From: Christensenella sp036660175
GTDB lineage: Bacteria; Bacillota; Clostridia; Christensenellales; Christensenellaceae
DNA: 8,353 bases
Direction of reading: 5' to 3'
NCBI GenBank assembly: GCA_036660175.1
Contig: JAVXBD010000059.1
Location: 1 to 8,353 of the forward strand
A program made the position numbers and the translations under genes. This document shows positions 1 through 6,391 of the stretch, piece after piece. Each line of letters opens with the position of its first letter. Position 1 is the first letter of the stretch. Below the pieces are notes generated by a model. That model was not told the origin of the DNA and did no database searches. It saw only the letters and a program-made list of their open reading frames with translations.

Positions 1-105
1 CGGAAGAAAGAGGAATGAGTGAGTGACAAAAAACGGGGTCCCCACACGAGCCCAACGAAGTGGGTCGAGGAGGGAAAGTGACGACAGACAGAATAAAATG
101 CAAAA
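1..105. repeat. GC-rich palindromic intergenic element, possible repeat / terminator
   Basis: This stretch is much richer in G and C than its surroundings and holds several self-complementary parts. GGGGTCCCC lies at 35-43. A bulged stem pairs CGA (47-49) plus CCCA (51-54) with TGGG (61-64) plus TCG (65-67). A competing stem pairs CCCAC (41-45) with GTGGG (60-64). Read on the minus strand, the palindrome is followed by G and six T (28-33), so it could end transcription of the nitroreductase gene, whose stop is at 106. The composition resembles dispersed intergenic repeats of Clostridia, but only one copy is visible here, so that label is inference. No convincing gene is seen in these bases. 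Confidence 0.35.
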
Positions 106-615
106 TCAATAGGTATCGTAATGGATACGAAAATCGTCAAAACTTGTGTGGGGGTGCGGATGCTCCGCAGGAATGCCCAGCGAAATAATGCTGAACGGAA
201 TAATCTCGTTTGGGATATGAAGTGCATTGCGTACACCGCTCATACCATCTTTGGTGGGATAGCAGCCAAGCCATACACCTCCTAAGGATAAACCCTCGGC
301 GGCAACCAGTATGTTTTGGGTGGCGGCGGCACAGTCCTGAACAAAAAAGTCCGTTATGCTACTCTTATAGTCTTTCAGATTTGCAACTACCACAATTGCC
401 AAATCGGCGTGCGTTAGCATTTTCCAATAGACTCTGATGTCTGCAAGCTTTTTTAAAAGCGTTTTATCCCGCACTACAATAAACTCATAAGGACGGGAAT
501 TGTGTGCGCTGGGGGCAACCATTCCTGCCTGTAAAAGCTGATGAACAAGTTCGTCTGGTATTTTTTCGCCTGTATAAGCACGTACACTGCGGCGATTCAT
601 TACACAAGAAATCAT
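106..615 (-). CDS. Nitroreductase family protein (FMN-dependent oxidoreductase)
   Basis: A predicted flavin oxidoreductase of the nitroreductase superfamily, 169 residues. These enzymes usually bind FMN as homodimers in the cytoplasm and pass electrons from NAD(P)H to nitro, quinone or similar acceptors. The N-terminal phosphate-binding signature RRSVRAY is at residues 8-14, the APSAHNSRP segment at 34-42, and the second flavin-contact region GVWLGCYP at 113-120, followed by SLGIPAEHP at 145-153. The length fits the short, single-domain members. I chose ATG at 615 because GGAGGT (625-630) lies 9 nt upstream. A TTG at 624 is also in frame but directly abuts the Shine-Dalgarno and is unlikely. 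The gene stands alone, divergent from the membrane protein gene to the right. The physiological substrate cannot be read from the sequence. Confidence 0.9.
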   Translation of the reverse strand: MISCVMNRRSVRAYTGEKIPDELVHQLLQAGMVAPSAHNSRPYEFIVVRDKTLLKKLADIRVYWKMLTHADLAIVVVANLKDYKSSITDFFVQDCAAATQNILVAAEGLSLGGVWLGCYPTKDGMSGVRNALHIPNEIIPFSIISLGIPAEHPHPHTSFDDFRIHYDTY

Positions 616-624
616 AGCAATCAA

Positions 625-630
625 ACCTCC
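625..630 (-). promoter_or_regulatory. Ribosome binding site of the nitroreductase gene
   Basis: GGAGGT on the minus strand. It touches the in-frame TTG at 624 but lies 9 nt before ATG 615, which decides the start in favour of 615. Confidence 0.7.
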
Positions 631-655
631 CTATTTTGTGAATGTTACTATCTTT

Positions 656-661
656 ATTATA
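656..661 (-). promoter_or_regulatory. Possible -10 box of the nitroreductase gene
   Basis: A perfect TATAAT reads on the minus strand about 40 nt before the start codon. The -35 region 16-18 nt upstream is only T-rich (TGTTTT / GTTTTT), so the assignment rests on the -10 alone. Confidence 0.4.
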
Positions 662-718
662 CAACAGATTACAAAAACAAAAACATTTATTTTGCTTTGC
701 TTAAAAAATGGTGATTTA

Positions 719-747
719 TTTACTTAGACGGTCGTATTTGATATAAT
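719..747 (+). promoter_or_regulatory. Sigma-A promoter of the DUF308 membrane protein gene
   Basis: A -35 box TTTACT (719-724, four of six consensus bases) and a perfect -10 TATAAT (742-747) are separated by 17 nt. The -10 ends 29 nt before the start codon at 777. Confidence 0.6.
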
Positions 748-765
748 AAACATAAGGATTGGCTC

Positions 766-771
766 AGGAGG
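766..771 (+). promoter_or_regulatory. Ribosome binding site of the DUF308 protein gene
   Basis: AGGAGG lies 5 nt before ATG 777. The in-frame TTG at 759 sits upstream of this site and would place the Shine-Dalgarno inside the gene, so 777 is the start. Confidence 0.8.
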
Positions 772-776
772 CTTTT

Positions 777-2141
777 ATGAAAAAAGCGAAATTGATAACG
801 AATGCGATTTTTTCATCTTTTTTGATTGTCAGCGGTGTCTTTTTGATTTTTTTTCCATTGGAATTGATGGATATACTTGCAGTAGTATTGGGTATTTTGT
901 TGATGATACTTGGGAGTATCAGGGTGAAGCTGTTTCTGCTTGGACGTGAAAGCAGCACACCTGTTACCGTTATTACGCTGGTGTCGGGGCTGTTAATCCT
1001 TGCTGGCGGTATTTTGCTGATGGTTTTTCCTGGTGTGATTGATGAAGCAGTGCGCATTGCGCTTGCGGTATGGACATTCTTTTTGGGCGGCATTCAGCTG
1101 CTGACGGCTTATGCTTATTATTCAACAAATGGAAAAAGGTGGATAAAGGCACTGATTTGGGGGCTTGTAACCGTTGGATTTTCTATTGTAGTATTTACCA
1201 ATCCGAAGATTTGGCTGCTTGTTTTATCAACAGTAATTGCCGCTTATTGTATCTTGCTGGGTATTGCGGGCTATATGCGGCTGTTTGTTATGATTAACCG
1301 AAACAATAAAAAACGCAGGAACATTTCTATGCCGCTGTGGCTGGAGATTTCACTGCCAAAGACAACCTTGCAATGGATTAAATCCACTGTTGGTGGAGAT
1401 GAACCGCAGGAGTATTTTACCAATCAAACCATTCCGCATAAAGAAACGGCGATTGAAGTACTGATTCATTTATCAGATTTTGGCACAAATGCGTTAGGGC
1501 ATGTGGATGTGGTGATAGATGGGCAGGTTTTTAGCTATGGAAACTATGACCGCTCCAAATCCAATGTCAAGTTGTTTGGGCTTTTTTGGGATGGTGTTTT
1601 TGCTGTTTGTGAGCGTGACCGCTATATCAAATTCTCGTTAGAGCAGGCACGAAAAACGATTATCTGCTATACGTTACAGTTAGATGAGCATGATCAGCAG
1701 ACGCTCAAAGAAAATGTTGCGGAGTTTTTAAAAAATTGTGAGCCATGGTCGCCAGAAGATCCAAAAAGAAATGGCTATGCAAATGGACTAAAAAAAATAG
1801 ATGCGAAGCTTTTTAAGGTTATCAAGGGAAAATTTAGGACTTATTTTATGCTCAATACGAACTGTGCGCTATTGGCAGAAGATTTTTTTGAAGGAACAAG
1901 CATTCCTAAGGCACGTGCATTTGGCGGGACGATTACGCCTGGGTGCGTCTTGTCGCTGTATGAAAACGAGCTAAAACGCAAGGGAAGTTCTGTTGTGAAG
2001 CGCTCTCTTTATATCAGTGAGCGGCTGCTTTATGCAGAACGGGAACAGGGCAGGCATGTGAAGCGTGAACTTGCCGATTTACACCAATATGTAGAACACG
2101 AAATCAGCATACAAAAGTTAAATAACAGAGAAGAAAAATAG
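777..2141 (+). CDS. DUF308/HdeD-like six-helix membrane protein with C-terminal papain-like (LRAT/NlpC-P60-type) domain
   Basis: A 454-residue protein in two parts. Residues about 8-172 form six hydrophobic helices (roughly 8-28, 32-52, 63-85, 91-112, 121-141, 146-172) in the repeated-pair pattern of DUF308/HdeD proteins. Basic residues in the N-terminus, the loops after helices 2 and 4, and the NRNNKKRRN stretch after helix 6 put both ends in the cytoplasm by the positive-inside rule. Residues about 185-454 are soluble. They contain GHVDVVIDGQVFSYG (241-255) and, 121 residues after His242, NTNCALLAEDFF (360-371). The order His then Asn-Cys at a helix start recalls permuted papain-like folds (LRAT, YiiX/YaeF), which would make His242 and Cys363 the catalytic pair. 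That is inference. HdeD proteins of enterobacteria are linked to acid resistance, but nothing here shows that role. The C-terminal 50 residues are charged and helical. Substrate unknown. Confidence 0.65.
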   Translation: MKKAKLITNAIFSSFLIVSGVFLIFFPLELMDILAVVLGILLMILGSIRVKLFLLGRESSTPVTVITLVSGLLILAGGILLMVFPGVIDEAVRIALAVWTFFLGGIQLLTAYAYYSTNGKRWIKALIWGLVTVGFSIVVFTNPKIWLLVLSTVIAAYCILLGIAGYMRLFVMINRNNKKRRNISMPLWLEISLPKTTLQWIKSTVGGDEPQEYFTNQTIPHKETAIEVLIHLSDFGTNALGHVDVVIDGQVFSYGNYDRSKSNVKLFGLFWDGVFAVCERDRYIKFSLEQARKTIICYTLQLDEHDQQTLKENVAEFLKNCEPWSPEDPKRNGYANGLKKIDAKLFKVIKGKFRTYFMLNTNCALLAEDFFEGTSIPKARAFGGTITPGCVLSLYENELKRKGSSVVKRSLYISERLLYAEREQGRHVKRELADLHQYVEHEISIQKLNNREEK

Positions 2142-2151
2142 TGGTTTCTGT

Positions 2152-2180
2152 TTGCAAATAAACGGCGGTGCATTTATAAT
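2152..2180 (+). promoter_or_regulatory. Sigma-A promoter of the RluA-like gene
   Basis: TTGCAA (2152-2157, four of six) and TATAAT (2175-2180, perfect) are spaced by 17 nt in the 74-nt gap after the DUF308 gene. The downstream gene can therefore be transcribed separately. Confidence 0.6.
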
Positions 2181-2215
2181 AGAAGAATAGAAATGACAGT
2201 ATCAGAGGAGCATTC

Positions 2216-3127
2216 ATGATAAAACTTGAAATCACACAGGAATCAGATGGATATAAAGTAACGCAATGCGTGGCGGCATATTTGCCAGAGCTGCAATCGC
2301 TGAATTTAAAGAAAATGATGCGGTCGGGAGATATTAAATTAAATGGATACCGCATCAAGAAGGACTTTGCAGTAGAAGACGGAGATGTCATTGAAGTTTA
2401 TATGCCAGTGGAATACGAGCGTTCTGCCACGCTTGATATTGTATATGAAGATAAAAATCTTATCATCTTAAACAAACAACCGGGAACGGTGGTCGCTGGA
2501 AATGTCGACGAGAATACTCCAGAGCTTATGTCGATGGTGATCAATTATTTAAAAGGCAAACAGGAATATTCAGAAAAATCAGGCTGTATTCCCTTTGCGT
2601 GCTTTAAATTAGACATTTTTACGGGCGGATTGGTGATGTTTGCAAAAAACGGAGATATTTTTGAGTTTGTGCGTGAGGCAATTGCACAGCGGCGCATCAA
2701 ACGGACTTTTGAGGCGATTATCAAAGGCAGACCAGATTATGATAGGGGCGAATTTCAGCATTTTTATGTGAAGGACAGCGATGAAAAGTACCGTGTTTCC
2801 AATACGAAAATCCGTGGCGCTGTGCCGATTTATACAAAATATAATGTCCTAAAATCAAATGATATTTACAGTTTTGTAGAGATAGAACCTGTAACACAGT
2901 ATGTAAATCAGGAACGTGCGCATATGGAGGCGGCAGGTTTTCCGATTTTGGGAGATGCGATTTATGGAGAGCCAAAACTGAATAAAAAATTAGGCATTAA
3001 ATATCAAGCACTTTGGGCAACAAAAATTGAATTTACAACAGGTGTGAACAACGTTTTGGAATATCTGAATGGGAAACAAGTGCGAACAAGAGATGTTAAT
3101 TTTCCAATTGTAAATTTAGAAGAATAA
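2216..3127 (+). CDS. Divergent RluA-family pseudouridine synthase homologue with S4 domain
   Basis: A 303-residue protein with the layout of RluA-type 23S rRNA or tRNA pseudouridine synthases. An N-terminal S4 RNA-binding domain (about 27-62) is followed by the catalytic core starting at LDIVYEDKNLIILNKQPG (73-90). Key motifs are altered. The usual HRLD...SG reads FKLDIFTGG (130-138): the catalytic Asp (133) stays, but His becomes Phe and Arg becomes Lys. The conserved Tyr of the KxYxA motif is Phe165 (KRTFEA). The usual GRTHQIRVH reads QYVNQERAH (228-236), while GFPILGDAIYGE (241-252) is normal. The protein may be a synthase with shifted specificity or an RNA-binding protein without catalysis. 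The start ATG has GAGGAG 5 nt upstream. Its end overlaps the 3' end of the opposing canonical paralogue by 12 bp. Confidence 0.8.
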   Translation: MIKLEITQESDGYKVTQCVAAYLPELQSLNLKKMMRSGDIKLNGYRIKKDFAVEDGDVIEVYMPVEYERSATLDIVYEDKNLIILNKQPGTVVAGNVDENTPELMSMVINYLKGKQEYSEKSGCIPFACFKLDIFTGGLVMFAKNGDIFEFVREAIAQRRIKRTFEAIIKGRPDYDRGEFQHFYVKDSDEKYRVSNTKIRGAVPIYTKYNVLKSNDIYSFVEIEPVTQYVNQERAHMEAAGFPILGDAIYGEPKLNKKLGIKYQALWATKIEFTTGVNNVLEYLNGKQVRTRDVNFPIVNLEE

Positions 3128-3772
3128 ATTCCAAGGGAAATAAGAGGGCGGCGGGCAGCAAAAAGTCAGCCGTTCTTTTTTTGTGGGGTGAAGAAAACTC
3201 AGCTCAAAAGCCCATAAGCACAGACCAGATGCAGGCAAACCACCATAACGTTTGTCGCCGACGAGCGAAGCACCACGGCTTGCAAACTGCACCCGAATCT
3301 GATGCGATCTGCCCGTTTTCAAATTGATTTTCAATAAAGAAAAACCGTCTTTTTGGGAAAGCACTTCATAATCAAGTACGGCAATTTTTGCACCCAGAGC
3401 TTTTGAGTCTACCACTCTTGAGGTGTTGGACTGTGCGTCTTTTAAAAGATAATCGGTAAGTGTGCCGCTACTATTTAAAAGAGGGGAAGAAATGACTGCA
3501 TAATAGGTTTTTAAAAACTCTCCGTTTTTCATTTGCCATGCAAGCCGTGCCGCCGCTTTTGAAGTGCGTGCAAACACCATCATGCCTCCAGCAGGGCGAT
3601 CCAATCGATGAACAAGTCCGATGTATGCCTCGCCAGGTTTGTTGTATTTTTTGCGTACATACGTTTTGATTTGACTTAAAAAATCGTCATCACCCGATAT
3701 ATCCGACTGGGAAAGTAAATTCTGAGGTTTTACCGCAGCGATGATATGGTTATCCTCATATAGTATGTTCAT
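3116..3772 (-). CDS. RluA-family pseudouridine synthase (canonical active site, no S4 domain)
   Basis: A 218-residue enzyme predicted to isomerise uridine to pseudouridine in rRNA or tRNA. The core opens with MNILYEDNHIIAAVKPQNLL. The signature VHRLDRPAGG (54-63) carries catalytic Asp58. The active-site Tyr is Tyr90 in KTYYA (88-92), and the RNA-binding/catalytic TGRSHQIR is at 153-160, followed by GASLVGDKRYGG. There is no S4 domain, as in the shorter family members. I chose ATG 3772, which overlaps the TGA of the upstream methyltransferase in an ATGA arrangement. This implies translational coupling and one mRNA. A longer in-frame start at 3835 would lie deep in the methyltransferase gene and adds 21 residues unlike the family. 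GGTGG precedes the chosen start by about 5 nt. The modified position cannot be deduced. Confidence 0.9.
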   Translation of the reverse strand: MNILYEDNHIIAAVKPQNLLSQSDISGDDDFLSQIKTYVRKKYNKPGEAYIGLVHRLDRPAGGMMVFARTSKAAARLAWQMKNGEFLKTYYAVISSPLLNSSGTLTDYLLKDAQSNTSRVVDSKALGAKIAVLDYEVLSQKDGFSLLKINLKTGRSHQIRVQFASRGASLVGDKRYGGLPASGLCLWAFELSFLHPTKKERLTFCCPPPSYFPWNLFF

Positions 3773-4620
3773 TTTTGCCACCGTGTTGTTGTACCGCATG
3801 GAAGCAGCACCTTTTGATTTTGCACAGGCAGACATAAATCACCAGCCTCAATTTTACCTTGCGGCAGGCATATTTCAAGTATATTTTGACAGACCACAGC
3901 ACTTAAACCAGTGGTGTAGGAATTGATGATAAAAAACAGTGGTGTATCGGATAACAACTTTGAGGTTTCCATTACCAAATCAAAGAGATTGTTTTCTGCC
4001 TTAAAGATATTCCCATCAGAACCCCTACCATAAGACGGTGGATCCATAATAATAGCATCATATTTGTTTCCTCGGCGCTGCTCACGCAGTACAAATTTTA
4101 GACAGTCGTCCGCAATAATGCGTACAGGACAATCGTCTAAGTGGGATAATGCAAGGTTTTCCTTTGCCCAGCCATTCATGCTTTTTGCGGCATCAATGTG
4201 CGTAACCGCTGCACCTGCCGCTGCACAGGCAAGCGTTGCACCGCCCGTATATGCAAACAGGTTTAAAACTTTGGGCGGAGTAGCACAAGCCTTTATTTTT
4301 TGCATCATAAAATCCCAGTTGCATGCCTGCTCAGGAAAAAGCCCCATGTGCTTAAACCCCGTAGGGTGTATTTGAAAAGTCAGGTCTTTGTATCGAATTG
4401 CCCATCGATCTTCAAATTCTTTAAAATAGTTCCATTCGCCGCCGCCATGAGAGCTTCTTTTATATGCAGCATGCTGCTTTTCCCACAGCAAAGGCTGCTG
4501 TTTTGCCCAAATCACTTGTGGATCGGGACGGGAAAGTATAATATCTCCCCATTTTTCAAGCTTCATGCCGTCGCCAGTATCCAAAATAGTATAATCCATA
4601 AATTCGTCTGTAACAAACAT
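3769..4620 (-). CDS. COG1092-like class I SAM-dependent methyltransferase (probably RNA)
   Basis: A 283-residue protein related to the RlmI/RlmK group of RNA methyltransferases. The N-terminal part (1-100) has the conserved GDGMKLEKWGDIILSRPDPQVIW segment (16-38) and TGFKHMGLFPEQACNWDFM (87-105). The Rossmann fold follows, with SAM motif I VLNLFAYTGGATL (118-130), the acidic ribose-binding residue in HIDAAKS (D143) and motif IV DPPSYGRG (193-200). No PUA domain is seen, which separates it from full-length RlmI. Pairing with a pseudouridine synthase by a 4-bp ATGA overlap supports an RNA substrate, though this is inference. ATG 4620 has GAGGT 6 nt upstream. No convincing minus-strand -35 was found in the short gap shared with the divergent ispE gene; a TATGAT at 4654-4659 could be the -10. 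Confidence 0.85.
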   Translation of the reverse strand: MFVTDEFMDYTILDTGDGMKLEKWGDIILSRPDPQVIWAKQQPLLWEKQHAAYKRSSHGGGEWNYFKEFEDRWAIRYKDLTFQIHPTGFKHMGLFPEQACNWDFMMQKIKACATPPKVLNLFAYTGGATLACAAAGAAVTHIDAAKSMNGWAKENLALSHLDDCPVRIIADDCLKFVLREQRRGNKYDAIIMDPPSYGRGSDGNIFKAENNLFDLVMETSKLLSDTPLFFIINSYTTGLSAVVCQNILEICLPQGKIEAGDLCLPVQNQKVLLPCGTTTRWQK

Positions 4621-4651
4621 TGTGCTACCTCATTTCTTTTCTCTGTTTATT

Positions 4652-4681
4652 TTATCATACAACGTTTTTTTATGCTATAAT
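4652..4681 (+). promoter_or_regulatory. Extended -10 promoter of ispE
   Basis: TGC followed by a perfect TATAAT (4673-4681) forms an extended -10. A weak -35 TTATCA (4652-4657) lies 18 nt upstream of the hexamer. It sits in the intergenic gap shared with the divergent methyltransferase gene. Confidence 0.6.
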
Positions 4682-4703
4682 AGATACGATATTTGTAGAA
4701 AGC

Positions 4704-4707
4704 GGAG
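4704..4707 (+). promoter_or_regulatory. Ribosome binding site deciding the ispE start
   Basis: GGAG lies 7 nt before ATG 4715 but only 1 nt before the in-frame ATG 4709. The site therefore favours 4715 as the start. Confidence 0.65.
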
Positions 4708-4714
4708 AATGATT

Positions 4715-5566
4715 ATGAAAATCAAAGCGTATGCAAAGCTAAATTTAGCATTAAACATTGTGAAAAAGCGTGCAGACGGTATGCACGAGTTGGATATGAT
4801 AATGCAGAATATTTCTCTTTATGATGAAATTGATTTGCAAAAATCAGAAACGTTGTGTATATCGTTTGAAAAGCTGCGGGTAGGGGAAAATAATACCGTA
4901 TCAAAAGCGGCACAGTTGTTTTTTGATGCCACAAAGATAGAAGGCAGAGCCATTGTAAAAGTGGTCAAGCATATCCCATCGCAGGCTGGGTTGGGCGGTG
5001 GCAGCAGTGATGGTGCGGCGGTGCTTAACGGACTAAACAGGCTGTATGATGCAAAACTAAACGTACAGGAGCTGAAAAGTTTGGGCATAAAAATCGGTGC
5101 AGATGTTCCGTTTTTTATAGAGGGCGGATGTATGTGTGCGCAGGGCATAGGCGAAAGACTTTTTCCAATCAAGAACGAATGTGATTTTTCGTATTTGCTT
5201 GTCAAGCCAAAAGAGGGCATATCAACAGCGCTTGCCTATCAAAAATATCACGAATTACCTGCCGAAAAAGTAAATATGGACGCAGTGGTAGAGGCTCTTA
5301 GTACCGCTAATTTTCAAAAATACTTTGAAAACGCAAAAAATTCTCTTTCCAATGCAGGGATTGCATTATGCCAAAAGGTTCAGCAGTACCTTGATGAGTG
5401 CTATACGCTTGGGGCAAAGTTTGCCATGATGACGGGAAGCGGAAGCTGTATTTTTGCTATATTTAAAGAAAAACACACGCTGCAAAAAGCATACGAGTGT
5501 TTTAAAAATCAATCGGTCTATTGTGAGATTGTCCATAACGAGCAGGCAGGCTACACTATGCCATGA
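4715..5566 (+). CDS. ispE: 4-diphosphocytidyl-2-C-methyl-D-erythritol kinase
   Basis: IspE phosphorylates CDP-methylerythritol at the 2-hydroxyl with ATP, the fourth step of the MEP pathway to isoprenoid precursors, in the cytoplasm. The 283-residue length is typical. GHMP-kinase motifs are complete: AKLNLALNI (7-15) with the catalytic Lys8, the ATP loop PSQAGLGGGSSDGAA (88-102), GADVPFF (128-134) with catalytic Asp130, and the third motif MTGSGSC (239-245). One oddity: the usual GYHEL, whose Tyr stacks on cytosine in the E. coli enzyme, reads GMHEL (22-26). The start at 4715 matches the family N-terminus MKIKAYAKLN; longer in-frame starts precede the promoter or crowd the Shine-Dalgarno. The gene has its own extended -10 promoter. 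Its 3' end overlaps the opposing hydrolase gene by 11 bp. Confidence 0.95.
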   Translation: MKIKAYAKLNLALNIVKKRADGMHELDMIMQNISLYDEIDLQKSETLCISFEKLRVGENNTVSKAAQLFFDATKIEGRAIVKVVKHIPSQAGLGGGSSDGAAVLNGLNRLYDAKLNVQELKSLGIKIGADVPFFIEGGCMCAQGIGERLFPIKNECDFSYLLVKPKEGISTALAYQKYHELPAEKVNMDAVVEALSTANFQKYFENAKNSLSNAGIALCQKVQQYLDECYTLGAKFAMMTGSGSCIFAIFKEKHTLQKAYECFKNQSVYCEIVHNEQAGYTMP

Positions 5567-6260
5567 TGTATGAGGCGTGCTTATTGATGTAATCCTCAAG
5601 CACATGGTGCATGAGCGTTTGCCCTGCTTGGTTTGGATGAATGCCGTCCTCGCAAATAAAATCTCTATAATTATCCTGCGTCAAAAACGCACTGCGCACA
5701 TTGATAAAGCGTGTATCTGTATTATGAGCGACTTTTTCAATGATGTAAGAATACTTTTCCTGCCACCAATAAATCTTGGAAATATCACGCAGCCACTCTA
5801 AAATATTGTTTGCACGGTCACGGTCACCTTTGGTAAACCAGTGAAAGTATCGGTCTGCATCAAGCGGTGGAAGATTCATCAATACAGGAATTTTATGACG
5901 CTGTTTCACATTTAAAACAAGCTTTTTGAGATTTTGCTCAAATTTTGCGGCCAAGGTGTTTGGCAGATGTTCCTCTAAGGGTGTTTGTGCAACCTCGTCC
6001 CAGTTATAATCACAGTCGTTTCCGCCGTATTCAATCAAAACCAAATCGGCATTAAGCTGTTCGTTTTTGTCCAAAATATTTTGCCAGTGGCTTGTGGTCA
6101 TGCCAAATTTAGAAAGATTGGTCACCTTAGCCAAAAGCTTATCGGAAATCGTCTTGATAAATCCTTCTTTGGAAAAGAAATATCGCTTTTTTTCGGGATT
6201 AAGGAGTACACCCTTTGCGACAGAATCCCCCAGCACAATAATAGATTTTATATCCGACAT
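5556..6260 (-). CDS. Cytoplasmic SGNH/GDSL hydrolase family protein
   Basis: A 234-residue predicted serine esterase or lipase-like hydrolase of the SGNH fold. All four blocks can be seen: block I IIVLGDSVAKG (7-17) with nucleophile Ser13, the block II glycine in SKFGMTTSH (Gly53), block III EYGGNDCDY (77-85) with the oxyanion Asn81, and block V DGIHPN (205-210) with catalytic Asp205 and His208. There is no signal peptide or membrane segment, so it probably acts in the cytoplasm. Its substrate (a sugar acetyl ester, an acyl group or other ester) cannot be told. ATG 6260 has GGAG about 6 nt upstream. It is a single-gene unit with its own promoter, back-to-back with that of the solute-binding protein gene. 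Confidence 0.88.
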   Translation of the reverse strand: MSDIKSIIVLGDSVAKGVLLNPEKKRYFFSKEGFIKTISDKLLAKVTNLSKFGMTTSHWQNILDKNEQLNADLVLIEYGGNDCDYNWDEVAQTPLEEHLPNTLAAKFEQNLKKLVLNVKQRHKIPVLMNLPPLDADRYFHWFTKGDRDRANNILEWLRDISKIYWWQEKYSYIIEKVAHNTDTRFINVRSAFLTQDNYRDFICEDGIHPNQAGQTLMHHVLEDYINKHASYIMA

Positions 6261-6290
6261 AATTTCTCCATTTCTAACTCTATGCTATCA

Positions 6291-6319
6291 ATTTTAGCCT
6301 GTTCTGTATATTTTGACAA
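6291..6319 (-). promoter_or_regulatory. Sigma-A promoter of the SGNH hydrolase gene
   Basis: On the minus strand, TTGTCA (6314-6319) and TAAAAT (6291-6296) are spaced by 17 nt, each five of six consensus bases. It lies 30 nt upstream of the start codon. Confidence 0.7.
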
Positions 6320-6327
6320 GTGTTTTG

Positions 6328-6356
6328 TTGAAATATCTCGTTAAAATCGTTATAAT
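6328..6356 (+). promoter_or_regulatory. Sigma-A promoter of the solute-binding protein gene
   Basis: TTGAAA (6328-6333, five of six) and a perfect TATAAT (6351-6356) are spaced by 17 nt. The -35 boxes of this and the opposite promoter are only 8 bp apart, so the two polymerases or a shared regulator could interfere. Confidence 0.8.
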
Positions 6357-6374
6357 AGATAAAAGTGCAGTAAA

Positions 6375-6382
6375 AAAGAGGT
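6375..6382 (+). promoter_or_regulatory. Ribosome binding site supporting a TTG start
   Basis: AAAGAGGT lies 9 nt before TTG 6392. The nearest ATG (6402) is out of frame and is followed at once by a stop codon, so TTG is the likely start. Confidence 0.65.
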
Positions 6383-6391
6383 ACAAGTTTT

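Noticed and set aside
764..1093. Long minus-strand open frame inside the DUF308 gene
   Set aside because: Shadow of the real gene: no promoter or ribosome binding site, and translation is low-complexity Ser/Ile/Lys/Thr-rich.
3146..3182. CGGC...GCCG followed by a T-run, a possible plus-strand terminator for the divergent RluA gene
   Set aside because: The stem is only 4 bp with a large loop and it lies inside the coding region of the opposing gene.
4064..4375. Plus-strand open frame inside the methyltransferase gene
   Set aside because: Antisense shadow of a gene with complete SAM-binding motifs; no signal for translation.
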